Below are positions 20,290 through 30,405 of a stretch of 54,833 bases of DNA, in pieces; position 1 is the first letter of the stretch; every line of letters starts with the position of its first letter. The stretch is from Isotricha intestinalis. Its lineage: Eukaryota > Ciliophora > Litostomatea > Vestibuliferida > Isotrichidae. A program made the position numbers and the translations under genes. The stretch lies in the NCBI GenBank assembly GCA_023807065.1, contig JAJJLU010003553.1:1-54833 (forward strand), read 5' to 3'. The notes below the pieces were generated by a model. That model was not told the DNA's origin. It did no database searches and saw only the letters and a program-made list of their open reading frames with translations.

Positions 20290-21176
20290 ATTAATTATTT
20301 AATTTTAATTATTTTAATAATTTATTATACTTTTGTGAATATTATATAATATTTGGAAAAAATTACTTTAAAAATCTAATGATCTTTCAATAATAATAAA
20401 ATCAAAAAATAAAAAGACAATTTAATTCAACAAAAAACATTCAATAAAATTTGTCAAATTTTTAAAATTATTTAAACTGCAATGATTTTATTGTAAATGT
20501 ATTGTTATAATATAAAATTTTAACATTTTTATTTTTTTTATGTAGATTAAACTCTTTTTTAATTTATAATATTTGAAATTATTTTTATTTTGAAAATAAT
20601 ATTTCTTTTAATCTAATTTTATAATTTGTGAAAGCTAGTTTTAAGAAAAATTTTTATGAATTATAAATTAAATTTCAAAATAACTTTTATCGTTTCATTC
20701 ATTTGTGATTATCTTTAAAATTTTTAATATCAATTTTACCAAATGATAATACAATTTCAAATTCTAAAAAAAAACATTCAAAAGAATATTTTTATATATC
20801 AAATAAAAATACTTTTTCTTTATTTTCTAAATATGTATAATTTTATCGAAAATTCATCATCATCTCAAAAAGAATTTTTTTTTCATAATTGATAATGAAA
20901 ATTTTCTTGAAGAAAATAATTATTTTAATCATCAAAAAGTAACTTAACATTTTATTCACCGTTTTTAAAGATTTGTATTCTTTTGAATATTTAAACTTAT
21001 GATATTAAAATTATATTAAATAATATAGATTTATTATAATAATTCTGAGTTTTTACTTAGAAATAATATGAGTTTCAATTTTATATTTTAATATATTATT
21101 CTATTAATAATATTAATTATTTGGAAAAAATAAAGATTTTTAAAATTGTTTTTTTTTATTTATTTTATTATTATAC
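20290..21176. other. Intergenic region, nothing recognised
   Basis: Nearly 0.9 kb between two leftward genes. It is AT-rich with stop codons in all frames. It must include the promoter of the acidic membrane protein; no RNA gene or relic is convincing. Confidence 0.5.
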
Positions 21177-22034
21177 CTAATTATCATTTTCATTGTTTTT
21201 TTCATTTTTATGCTCAATTCCTTTTTTTAAAGTTTTATTTTCATCTTTTAATTTTGTATTTTCATTTCCAATTTCATTCAATTTGATTTTTAAATTAATT
21301 AATTGATATTCTAAGCAATTTTTTTCACTATGTTCATTTTCTAATTCTTTTCTCTTTAAATATATTTCACATTTAGGACATTGTACAATTTTTTTTTCAC
21401 ATTCTTCATTTAAGTGATTTTTCATATCTTTATTTTTAATTTTTTTATTACATTCAATACAATTTTCCATTGAGTCTTCACATTTATTTAAATGCTCATT
21501 AAATTCAATAAAATTGATTTCCCTTTGACAAAAAGGACAAACATTTTTTTTTATAAAATTATTAATTATATAATCAAAACATTCACTTTTCATTCCTTCA
21601 AAATGAATTTCAGGAATAATACATTTATATAATTGATATTCACAATTATTAATATGAAATAAAAAATTTTCATATTTAATTTTTTCAACGCATCCTTTAT
21701 TATAAAATATACATTTAAACATAAAACTATTTAAAATATTTTGTAAAGCTTTATTAATTTGTTTTTTATTAAAAGGATAACATCTAAAAGGACATTTATT
21801 TAAATTATCAGAACATAATTTACACATAACTTTACCACATTTTTCACAAGAAATTGGATTTAATGGTATTTCATTACAAATTGGACACTTTATTTCTTCT
21901 GATAATGCTCTGTATTTATTTTCAAGAAAATTTTCATTTATACTACTTATTAGATATTTATTTTTTAATATAAAATATTTTTGAAAATAATGATTTAATT
22001 CATTTTGGTTTATTTCTTCATTGGAATAATCCAT
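21177..22034 (-). CDS. RING/TRAF-type zinc finger protein
   Basis: This 285-aa protein has a RING-like finger at residues 50-85 (C50-x2-C53, C63-x2-C66, C71-x2-C74, C81-x3-C85). TRAF-type C-x2-6-C-x11-12-H-x3-4-C fingers follow: C108/C115/H127/C131, C166/C169/H181/C185, C192/C195/H207/C212 and C219/C222/H235/C240. A short coiled coil (about 245-275) ends the protein, and there is no MATH domain. RING plus TRAF fingers usually indicates an E3 ubiquitin ligase or scaffold; the all-Cys RING lacks the usual histidine, so E3 activity is plausible but unproven. Its stop is TAG, one of only two in the window. It is divergent from the 2254-aa gene, with 137 bp between start codons, implying a shared promoter region. 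Confidence 0.85.
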   Translation of the reverse strand: MDYSNEEINQNELNHYFQKYFILKNKYLISSINENFLENKYRALSEEIKCPICNEIPLNPISCEKCGKVMCKLCSDNLNKCPFRCYPFNKKQINKALQNILNSFMFKCIFYNKGCVEKIKYENFLFHINNCEYQLYKCIIPEIHFEGMKSECFDYIINNFIKKNVCPFCQREINFIEFNEHLNKCEDSMENCIECNKKIKNKDMKNHLNEECEKKIVQCPKCEIYLKRKELENEHSEKNCLEYQLINLKIKLNEIGNENTKLKDENKTLKKGIEHKNEKNNENDN

Positions 22035-22171
22035 TAAATTTGTTTTTTTTTGAAATGACTTTCATTAATTTTTTATTTATTAAATAATTTTAATAAATAT
22101 ATTTCCGCTATTACAAAAATATTTTTTATTTAAATTATTTTAAAAATTAAATTTTGTTTTAAAATATAAAT
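22035..22171. promoter_or_regulatory. Short divergent promoter region
   Basis: Only 137 bp separate the start codons of the leftward RING/TRAF gene and the rightward 2254-aa gene, so both promoters must lie here or overlap the genes. The DNA is almost pure A/T with no recognisable element. Confidence 0.5.
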
Positions 22172-25100
22172 ATGAATTCTCCTAAAAATAAATTTTGCAT
22201 TATTCCAATTAATAATACTAAAAGTAACTATTCTGAAAATAATCAAAATTCAATTAATAATTTAAAAATGATAAGTTTGAATTTAAAATCAATAGAAGAC
22301 GATAAAAAAAAATTTAAAGAGAGAAATGAATTTGAAAATATTCAAACATATAATACATCTCCATTAAATTCATCAATAAATTCAGGTTCTAAAAAAACAA
22401 TAAATAATGAAAGTAAAAAAATATCAAAAATAAACAGTTTAAAAAGTAATATGAGTTTAAATGATGAAGAAACTAATGAATCAAATAATAATATTTATAA
22501 TAATAATATTATTGTAAAAGAAATAAATTTTTCAACAATAAATTCAGAAACTCAAAATTATTTAAATAAAGATAATGAAAATGAATCAATTCCAAGTACA
22601 AATCCTTCATCAAGAAATACTAAAAATAATTTAAAAAGTGAAAATGAAAGTTATAAAAAAATTAAATCTTTAAGTTTTAATGATAATAATTCTTCAAATA
22701 ACAAAAAATCAAATAATAGTTTATCAATAATAAATTCTGATTCTAATTTATCTTTTGAAGATAATAATTTAAAAACAGAAGAAGAAGATAGTTTAATTGA
22801 TGATTTTAAATTATCTTCAACAAGAACTATAGAAAATATTCTTTCTTCTTCTTCAAGATTAACTTATAGTCATAGTAGTCAAAAAAATAATTTTAATTTT
22901 ATAAATAAAATTCAATTTACAAAATTACAAAAAAAAATCAATGAAGAATCACAAGAAGATTCTCTTTTTTCGAATAAAAATATTAATAGTTCTAGAAATT
23001 TAGGTAAATTAAGAGATATGAGTGTTTCTGAAGAATCAAGTAATTCTTTAATTATCCCTAAAAAAGGAAATTTAAGAAATATAAAATATAATAGAAATGA
23101 TATTGAAGATGAAAAAGAAGAAAATATTTATGATGAAAATGAAGATTTTGAATTTACTATTATAAATAATCAAAATAATAATTTTGAAGGAAATAAAGAT
23201 TCTGAAGGAAATGATGAAGAAAAAAAAACAAATGAAGAAAAAAACGATAACAATAATTTTAATAATAATAATAATGAAAATTCAATGAATAATTCAAGAG
23301 ATGAACAAAATTTAAAAAATAATTATAATAATGAAGAAATTTATAATTCAATTAATAATAATAATATGGAAAATGAAAATGAAAATTCTAAAATAAGTAA
23401 TTCTTGTGAATTTGAAACAAGAATTTTACCAATTTCAGATTTTAAAGAATTAAAAAAAACAAAAGCTAAAAGTCAAGAAATTATTTATCAAAAAAATATC
23501 AATAAAAAAAGTTGTTATAAATCTAAAAAAGAAAAAATTGAAACTATTAATTTTGATGATGAATTAAGTGGAGAAGAAATTGAAATTGAAGAAAATAATA
23601 TGCAAATTTTAGGAAATAATAATTTAAATATAAATATTCCAAAATTATTAAAAGTTAAAAGTCATTTGAAAAGATTAAAAGAAAATGTATTAATTTTTGA
23701 TAAAAATCCTATCATTGTTAATGAAGATTTTAATTATTTAAATCAAAATAATTTAAGAACAAAAATCCATAAAAAAAAATCAAATCTTTATTATCATAAA
23801 AATAAAAAAAATAATTATAAAATAAATGGAATAAAAATAAATAATATGGAAACTAAAACAGAAGGAACACAAACAATAGAAGTTGAAATAATAGAAAAAA
23901 ATGATGAAAATAATGATTTGCAATCAATTAAAAAAAAATTTAAAAAAATAAAAACTAATGAAAATGATTCTTGGGTTGTTGAAGATTTAGAATATGAAAA
24001 TGAAAGTGTATCCAAATCTCATGAAAGTTTTAGTAATAAAAAAGATAACGAAAGTAAAAAACAATTTGATGTTCAAAAAATTAAAGATAATAAAAATAAT
24101 AATCAAGTTTTTGAAAAAATTATTGTAAAAGAAGAAATTATTATTAACAATGATTTAACTAATAATAAAGATTTTCAGAATTATGAAGAAGTTGAAAATG
24201 TTGAAAGTTATGAAGAAAAAAATGAAATTTCGAAAATATCTATTAAAAGAGTAAAAAATTCATATGAAAAAGAAAATAATCAAAATCAAGATGTTGAAAA
24301 TAATATTAATCAAAACAATAAAAATAATAAAATCATTGAAAAAAAGGAAGATAATATATTAAAGGAGAATGAACAGAAATTAATTGAGGATAATAATAAT
24401 AAATTGAAAAAGATATTAAATATTAAACAAATAAAAAAATTATTCAATGAAAATAAAGAAGAAATTGAAGGTAATTTTGAGGGTAAAAGGAATTTAAATG
24501 AATTAAAAGATTATGAATTAATTAAATTTAAAATAAATGAAAAAGAAGAAGAAATTACAGAAGAAAATACAAATGAAAAAATCAATAAATATAATAAAAA
24601 ACAAATTGAAATAGATGAATCTATAAAAGATGAAAATAACAAAAATGATTTTAAAGAAAACACTGACACTGAAAGTTATAATAAAAAAAGTATTGACGAA
24701 AAAAATAACAATAATCATAAGTTAAATGATCAAATCACAAGAAATGATAATAATGATAAACCTATATTTAATAAAAATCTTAAAAATAATTTAACTGAAA
24801 ATGATAATATTGATGAAAATAGGATATATAATAAAGTGAATGAAGATGAAAAAGAAAAAAAAGAAAAACAAAAAATTATTGACTCTCTTAAAATAAAAGA
24901 AATTCAAAATACAATTAAAAAATATAAAAATGATAAAAATGAGAATAACTTAATAATTGATGAAGAAAAAAAGTTAAACGAAAATAAAATTATAGAAAAT
25001 AAAGAATTAAAAACTCATATTTTAAATTTGAATGAATCAAATATACAAAAAAATTTAGAAGAAAGGCCTCGTGAGATAATATTTGAAGAAGAAAAAAAAA

Positions 25101-28100
25101 TAAAGCCTTTAATATCAACAGTTAAAATAATAAAAAATTTAGAAGAAAGATCAAGAAAAGTTTTATTTGAAGAAGAAAATGATTTCAGAAAAAATAAAAT
25201 AAATTGTGAATCCTTGGAAAACAATCAAAAATTAAAGCCTTTATTAAACTTAGTTACAATCGTAAAAGATTTAGAAAAAAGACCAAGAACAATTATATTT
25301 GATGACGATGAAGAAGAAAATATAATAATAAATGTGAATAAAAATGATATTGAAAAAAATATAGAAGAAACAAAACCCATCATTAAATTTAATGATAAAA
25401 AATTAATAAAACCTTTATTAAATACTATAAAAATTACTAAATGTTTGGAAGAAAGAAACAGAAATGTAACTTTTATTGATGATATAAATCCAAATCATGA
25501 AACAAAAAATTTATTCAAAACTATTTATAGGGCTAAACAATTATTTAAAATAGAGATTAAACTTAAACCAAGATTTCATAAAAATAAATATAAAATTAAT
25601 GAAGAAAAAGTTGATCAACCAAATTGCATTATCCAAGATGTTATTTTTATTGAGGAAAATAATTTAAATATTCCTTTAGAAAATATGAATGAAATTATCA
25701 ATGAAGATTATTCAAATTATAAAAATGAAAATCTAAATAATAAGATATCAACAAATAATCAATATTTAAATAATTATTTGGAAAAAGAAGATATTAAAAA
25801 TAATAAATATTCAAATAATAATATAGAAGATGAAGAAACAATAGATATAAAATTTTCAAATAATAATCTACAATATGAGGAAACAACAGAATTAAAAGAT
25901 TTAAATAAATATTATCAAGATGAAGAAATTAAAGAAAAATATTTGAATAATAATGTTCAAAATGAAGAAATTATAGAAAGTGAATATTTACCTGAAAATG
26001 AAAAAATGACGAATAATCACTATAAAACAATAGATAATAACAATATAAATAATAATTTTAAAGAAGAAAATTTTTCAAATGATAAATATTTAAATAAAAG
26101 CCAAAAAATTTCAAATGAAGATATAACATGTAATCAATATTCAAATTATAAAAATAAATATGAAGATAGTTTATTTGATGAATATTCAGAAAAGAAGGAA
26201 GAAAAATCGGATATAAAAAATGAAAAAGTTTATAATAATAAATATTATAAAATTTCAAATAACAAATTACATTCTAATCACTTATATGAAAAAAAAATTC
26301 CATCAAATCAATATATAAATAATTATATTAAGGAAAAATCCAGTAAAAAAAATTCCACATCAAATACACAAGAAAAAGACAATAAAAATGAAATAAAATC
26401 AAACAATGATAATTCTAAATTTGATTACTCAAGGACTTCAAATTTTTATTTAAAAAAAGATATATTTAAATATTCAAGAGGAAAAAATTCATTTAGTATT
26501 AATAAAAATAATAAAAATTCCCAAATTGAAGAAAATGAACCACAATATAATTATCAAATGAGAAATTATACAAATAATAATAATAAAGAAGAAGAAGATA
26601 AAAAAGAAAGAAACTTTAATTTTATCCCTTTATTTGATAATGACAATAATAAAGAGATTAGTAATAATTCAGTTTTTGAAAGTAATATAAATACCCAATC
26701 AAATAAAAATATTATTTCAACTACTACTTTAGATAATTTTACAAGAAATAATCTTAGAAATATTTTTAATAAAAAAATAGAAAAAAATAGTAATCAAATT
26801 GATAAAAATTCCCCTTCAAACTCATTAACTTATAGTTTTAGTAGAGGAAATAATACAAATTCAATAAATAAATTATACAATAATAACTATTGTTTTGACA
26901 ATTCTTCAATTGAAAGTAAACAATTAATAAATAATAATATGATTATAGAAAATACAAAATTTCATTTTAATAATTTAAACTTTAGAAATAAAAATTATGA
27001 AAAAGAAAATGAAAGTAATAATAGATATATTGAAAACTTTAATGTATTAAATGATAATAATGATGAGAAATATGATGATTCAAATCCTTCAAATATTGGT
27101 TTTTTTGATAGTAACAATTTATCCAATAAAAGTAGTAGTTTTTCTTATAATTCTCCTATGACTAAAAAAAATATTGATTATATGAAAAAAGAAAATACTT
27201 TTTATAATAATCCTCAAAATAATAATAATATTAGAAGGAATATAAACTTTAATACAAATGATAGGAATCAATTAATTAATAGTAAAAATATAATAGAAAA
27301 AAAAAATAAAGATGCTTCATTTGATATAAATGAAAAAAATTTGATTTATAAAAAAATAGATAATTCCAATTTTAAAAATATTAGTATAAGTAATAGTTCC
27401 AGTTCAATTAAAAGAAATAATAATTATTCTCAAAAACCTAAAAATATAGATATTGTAAATAGTAAATCAATCAATATGATAAATAGAAATAATTCAACGC
27501 CAAATTATAAAATAAATAATAAAAATTTAGAAAATAAGTTTTATTATAATAAAAGCAATTATTTAATACAAAATAATTTTTCATCTCCTAAAATGATTTA
27601 TAATTCTATAAATAACTCTAACAATAATAATTCTGAAAAAATAAATGACAATTATATTAATAATAAATATTATTATGAATTTGGAAATAGAATAAAAAAT
27701 AATATGGGTTATAATAAAGAAGGTAATAATATTAATAATAATGAGAATTATATTAATATAGAAAATCCAAATATCAAATCATCGAATTTAAATAGAAAAT
27801 TCAATAATGGAAGATTCAACAAGGAAGAACCTTATAATAAGTTATCAAATGAAGAAATTAAATCAATATTTTCAAAGAATAAGGAAAAAAAAAATAATTT
27901 TAATTATAAAAATTCAAATGATAATAATAATAATAAATTTTATATTTCTAAAAATAATTCAATGACTTTCCAAAATATAAAAAGAAAAATAGATTCTGCA
28001 TCTCAAACTAGTCTTTTAAATTCTCATGAATCAATGAATAATGCTTATAAAACAATTCCTGTGAATAAAGATATAAATAACAATCTATTTAATTTTTTTA

Positions 28101-28936
28101 CAAAAAAAATTCCAAAAAACATAAGCTTAAATAATATTTATTCAAGAAATCCTTCTAATGAATTATCAAATATTTTAACAACATCCAAATTAATAAAAGA
28201 AATAAGTAAATCAAATGAAAAATTAAAAAAAGAAATAGAAAAATTGTCACCAAAAAATGATCAAAAACTTAAAGAAGATAATAATAATACTTCATATTCA
28301 TATAAATATAAATTTAATGAAGAGCCTTTTTATTCTCCTTCTCAATTAAATAATATTCAAACTCATCAAAAAAAATTATCTTATAATAATTTTGATTATA
28401 AAAGAATATTAAAACTTCCTAAAAACATGAATAACAATTATAGATTAATGGTAAAAAATCAAAGTGAAAAATATATTAATAAACCAAATCAATTTTTATC
28501 TAATTCAAGGAGACAATTATATTATAATTCAAAAGATTCTAAAGGAGTTATAGAAAATTCTCCAAGAGATAATTATTATAATAATTATTCAGAAAATGAA
28601 TATTTAAACAAACCAAAAATAACATATGAATTAAAAAATAAAAGAAATAATTCATATAGTTCAAACAACTTAAATGACAATAATTTATTTAAAAATAATT
28701 ATAGATTTGATAATAACTTTCAATTAAATATAAAAAATAATGAATTAATAAATTCAAAGAAAAACTTACTTGATGTTTCATATTGTAATTTATGCAAACA
28801 ATATCATCATAACTGTAATATTTGTAACGGTTGTTTTGGATGTTATTGTAAATGTGGATTATCATACAATTATAATAATCATCAAAATAATTCTCAATTA
28901 TATCCTAAATGTTATTGCAGGGAGAATAATTTTTAG
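22172..28936 (+). CDS. Giant Asn/Lys/Glu-rich protein with RVxF-like repeats and Cys-rich tail
   Basis: This 2254-aa protein is mostly low-complexity (Asn, Lys, Glu, Ser) and probably disordered. Two parts stand out. First, four degenerate repeats start at residues 962, 990, 1034 and 1092; each has L-E-[EK]-R-x-R-x-[VI]-x-F followed by acidic residues (RPREIIFEEE, RSRKVLFEEE, RPRTIIFDDD, RNRNVTFIDD), usually preceded by 'KPLL..' and a Val/Ile-rich strand. R-x-[VI]-x-F plus acidic residues matches the classic docking motif for protein phosphatase 1. Second, the last 50 residues hold about ten Cys and paired His (C2205, C2208, H2212, H2213, C2215, C2218, C2221, C2224, C2226, C2228, C2247, C2249), probably binding zinc. 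No membrane segment is seen. It may be a cytoskeletal or phosphatase scaffold; that is inference. Stop is TAG. Confidence 0.75.
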   Translation: MNSPKNKFCIIPINNTKSNYSENNQNSINNLKMISLNLKSIEDDKKKFKERNEFENIQTYNTSPLNSSINSGSKKTINNESKKISKINSLKSNMSLNDEETNESNNNIYNNNIIVKEINFSTINSETQNYLNKDNENESIPSTNPSSRNTKNNLKSENESYKKIKSLSFNDNNSSNNKKSNNSLSIINSDSNLSFEDNNLKTEEEDSLIDDFKLSSTRTIENILSSSSRLTYSHSSQKNNFNFINKIQFTKLQKKINEESQEDSLFSNKNINSSRNLGKLRDMSVSEESSNSLIIPKKGNLRNIKYNRNDIEDEKEENIYDENEDFEFTIINNQNNNFEGNKDSEGNDEEKKTNEEKNDNNNFNNNNNENSMNNSRDEQNLKNNYNNEEIYNSINNNNMENENENSKISNSCEFETRILPISDFKELKKTKAKSQEIIYQKNINKKSCYKSKKEKIETINFDDELSGEEIEIEENNMQILGNNNLNINIPKLLKVKSHLKRLKENVLIFDKNPIIVNEDFNYLNQNNLRTKIHKKKSNLYYHKNKKNNYKINGIKINNMETKTEGTQTIEVEIIEKNDENNDLQSIKKKFKKIKTNENDSWVVEDLEYENESVSKSHESFSNKKDNESKKQFDVQKIKDNKNNNQVFEKIIVKEEIIINNDLTNNKDFQNYEEVENVESYEEKNEISKISIKRVKNSYEKENNQNQDVENNINQNNKNNKIIEKKEDNILKENEQKLIEDNNNKLKKILNIKQIKKLFNENKEEIEGNFEGKRNLNELKDYELIKFKINEKEEEITEENTNEKINKYNKKQIEIDESIKDENNKNDFKENTDTESYNKKSIDEKNNNNHKLNDQITRNDNNDKPIFNKNLKNNLTENDNIDENRIYNKVNEDEKEKKEKQKIIDSLKIKEIQNTIKKYKNDKNENNLIIDEEKKLNENKIIENKELKTHILNLNESNIQKNLEERPREIIFEEEKKIKPLISTVKIIKNLEERSRKVLFEEENDFRKNKINCESLENNQKLKPLLNLVTIVKDLEKRPRTIIFDDDEEENIIINVNKNDIEKNIEETKPIIKFNDKKLIKPLLNTIKITKCLEERNRNVTFIDDINPNHETKNLFKTIYRAKQLFKIEIKLKPRFHKNKYKINEEKVDQPNCIIQDVIFIEENNLNIPLENMNEIINEDYSNYKNENLNNKISTNNQYLNNYLEKEDIKNNKYSNNNIEDEETIDIKFSNNNLQYEETTELKDLNKYYQDEEIKEKYLNNNVQNEEIIESEYLPENEKMTNNHYKTIDNNNINNNFKEENFSNDKYLNKSQKISNEDITCNQYSNYKNKYEDSLFDEYSEKKEEKSDIKNEKVYNNKYYKISNNKLHSNHLYEKKIPSNQYINNYIKEKSSKKNSTSNTQEKDNKNEIKSNNDNSKFDYSRTSNFYLKKDIFKYSRGKNSFSINKNNKNSQIEENEPQYNYQMRNYTNNNNKEEEDKKERNFNFIPLFDNDNNKEISNNSVFESNINTQSNKNIISTTTLDNFTRNNLRNIFNKKIEKNSNQIDKNSPSNSLTYSFSRGNNTNSINKLYNNNYCFDNSSIESKQLINNNMIIENTKFHFNNLNFRNKNYEKENESNNRYIENFNVLNDNNDEKYDDSNPSNIGFFDSNNLSNKSSSFSYNSPMTKKNIDYMKKENTFYNNPQNNNNIRRNINFNTNDRNQLINSKNIIEKKNKDASFDINEKNLIYKKIDNSNFKNISISNSSSSIKRNNNYSQKPKNIDIVNSKSINMINRNNSTPNYKINNKNLENKFYYNKSNYLIQNNFSSPKMIYNSINNSNNNNSEKINDNYINNKYYYEFGNRIKNNMGYNKEGNNINNNENYINIENPNIKSSNLNRKFNNGRFNKEEPYNKLSNEEIKSIFSKNKEKKNNFNYKNSNDNNNNKFYISKNNSMTFQNIKRKIDSASQTSLLNSHESMNNAYKTIPVNKDINNNLFNFFTKKIPKNISLNNIYSRNPSNELSNILTTSKLIKEISKSNEKLKKEIEKLSPKNDQKLKEDNNNTSYSYKYKFNEEPFYSPSQLNNIQTHQKKLSYNNFDYKRILKLPKNMNNNYRLMVKNQSEKYINKPNQFLSNSRRQLYYNSKDSKGVIENSPRDNYYNNYSENEYLNKPKITYELKNKRNNSYSSNNLNDNNLFKNNYRFDNNFQLNIKNNELINSKKNLLDVSYCNLCKQYHHNCNICNGCFGCYCKCGLSYNYNNHQNNSQLYPKCYCRENNF
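25055..25486 (+). repeat. Four degenerate repeats with RVxF-like motifs
   Basis: Within the 2254-aa gene, the coding repeats begin at 25055, 25139, 25271 and 25445. Spacing (28, 44 and 58 codons) is irregular, but the core L-E-[EK]-R-x-R-x-[VI]-x-F is kept in all four while the linkers diverge. This suggests selection on the core. Confidence 0.75.
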
Positions 28937-29055
28937 GTATTAATATATTAATATTATTTTATTAAATTATTTTTTTTTGCAAAAATTATAAAAGATTAAA
29001 TAAAATATATTATAAATATTCAAATCAAGAAAAATTAATTATTTTATTAATAATT

Positions 29056-30405
29056 TTAAAAGAATTCAGAATTTTTTTCAACTCTTAATATAACTTTTCC
29101 AACATTTTTACTTATATTTTTAAATGAATCAGAAATTAATTTTGCATTTAAAGAATATTCTTCACATTGAATATGTTTATAATTTTTAAATTTAATATTT
29201 ACAGTAATTTCATAACAAATCTTATCTTTTATTTTCATTTGTTTAACATTTTTATCAGTTAATTTAACATGTGGAAAATAAATTTCAGTATCTTCAGGGA
29301 TACAATATAATAAAATATCTGGAGGCCAATATTCATTTGAATCCATTTTTAATACTTTAAAAGTATATCGAATTGGTTTTCTCTCATCTATTTCATATAT
29401 TTTTTTGACAATCTTATTTTCATTTTTCATTTCGTCTATAAAAATACTTTTAATTAGGCTTTCTTTCTTAAAATTTTTTTTTGCTAAAATTTCATAAGGA
29501 ATTTTTTTATTTTTCTGATTATAATTATTTTCTTTCTCATATTTAGGAATATTATTTTTTTGATTTTGTCCTATATGATTTTTATATTTTCTTTTAAAAT
29601 TTTCATTTTTTAATTTTTCATTTTCATATATTTTTTTTAATTCTGAAATTTCTTTTTTAAGAGCATTTATTTTTTCTTTTTTCTTCTCATCTGACATATT
29701 ATCGTCTTTCTGCCTCATATTAACTTTTTTATTTTTTAAATCCTCCTTATTTATGTGATTATTATTATTATAATTATTGTTATTCCTCTTCTTTTCATCA
29801 TTATTATTATTATTAAAATAATAATTATTGTTTTTATTATTATTATAATAATTATTCTTCTTTTCATCATTATTATTATTATAAAAATAATTATTGTTTA
29901 TATTATTATTATTATAATTATTCTTCTTTTTATCCTTATTATTATTATAAATATGATTATTGTTTATATCATCATTCTTAAAAATATTATTTTTTTCTTT
30001 AATTTTTTCAATTTTTTCGGATTGCTCAAAATTTATTCCTTTATATGATGGATCTAATACTGCAGAAGTTTCTATGAGACGATCTGATTCACCATTTTTA
30101 TCGATATCACTACCTTCAAATTGAGCATTTCCTGAAATTTGAGAAAATTGCATTTTCATATTATTTTCACTTGTAAAGGCTATTCTATAATCTTCTTCGT
30201 TTTCTATATCAAATGGTATTGGTTTTATTTTATCATTTCCAAAAAATAAACAAAATTTTATATTTTTGATTTCTTTTTTTATATTAAAAATTTTATAAAA
30301 ATTTCTGATAAAAGTTTTATAATTCTTTTCAATAGGAATATTTTTTGCATAGCAAAAACAAGTAATTCTTACAAATTTTGGACCAAATTCCTGATTATCT
30401 TCCAT
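29056..30405 (-). CDS. PB1-domain protein with NBR1-like (FW-type) C-terminal domain
   Basis: This 449-aa protein opens with a PB1-like domain (about 7-88): a basic K10 before the first strand, then an acidic OPCA-like 'FDIENEEDY' at 65-73. A long Asn/Lys/Tyr low-complexity region (about 140-235) and a coiled coil (about 240-285) follow. The C-terminal domain (about 330-445) is beta-rich, with 'YWPPDILLYCIPED' and a terminal hydrophobic strand, resembling the FW domain of NBR1-type autophagy receptors. PB1 plus coiled coil plus FW matches NBR1 order, but no ZZ finger, UBA or clear LIR motif is seen, so an autophagy role is tentative. It could instead be a lineage-specific PB1 scaffold. Stop is TAA. 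Confidence 0.6.
   Translation of the reverse strand: MEDNQEFGPKFVRITCFCYAKNIPIEKNYKTFIRNFYKIFNIKKEIKNIKFCLFFGNDKIKPIPFDIENEEDYRIAFTSENNMKMQFSQISGNAQFEGSDIDKNGESDRLIETSAVLDPSYKGINFEQSEKIEKIKEKNNIFKNDDINNNHIYNNNKDKKKNNYNNNNINNNYFYNNNNDEKKNNYYNNNKNNNYYFNNNNNDEKKRNNNNYNNNNHINKEDLKNKKVNMRQKDDNMSDEKKKEKINALKKEISELKKIYENEKLKNENFKRKYKNHIGQNQKNNIPKYEKENNYNQKNKKIPYEILAKKNFKKESLIKSIFIDEMKNENKIVKKIYEIDERKPIRYTFKVLKMDSNEYWPPDILLYCIPEDTEIYFPHVKLTDKNVKQMKIKDKICYEITVNIKFKNYKHIQCEEYSLNAKLISDSFKNISKNVGKVILRVEKNSEFF
29755..29990 (-). repeat. Asn/Tyr-coding AT-rich imperfect tandem repeat
   Basis: Inside the PB1 gene, the unit giving (Y/H)NNNN-D-E-K-K-N-N-Y-Y-N-N-N is repeated four or more times with small changes. 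It encodes the disordered linker between the PB1 and coiled-coil parts. Confidence 0.7.

Noticed and set aside
29755..30048. 97-aa poly-Ile/Val plus-strand frame
   Set aside because: Antisense reading of the Asn/Tyr repeat in the PB1 gene; no independent start context or composition.
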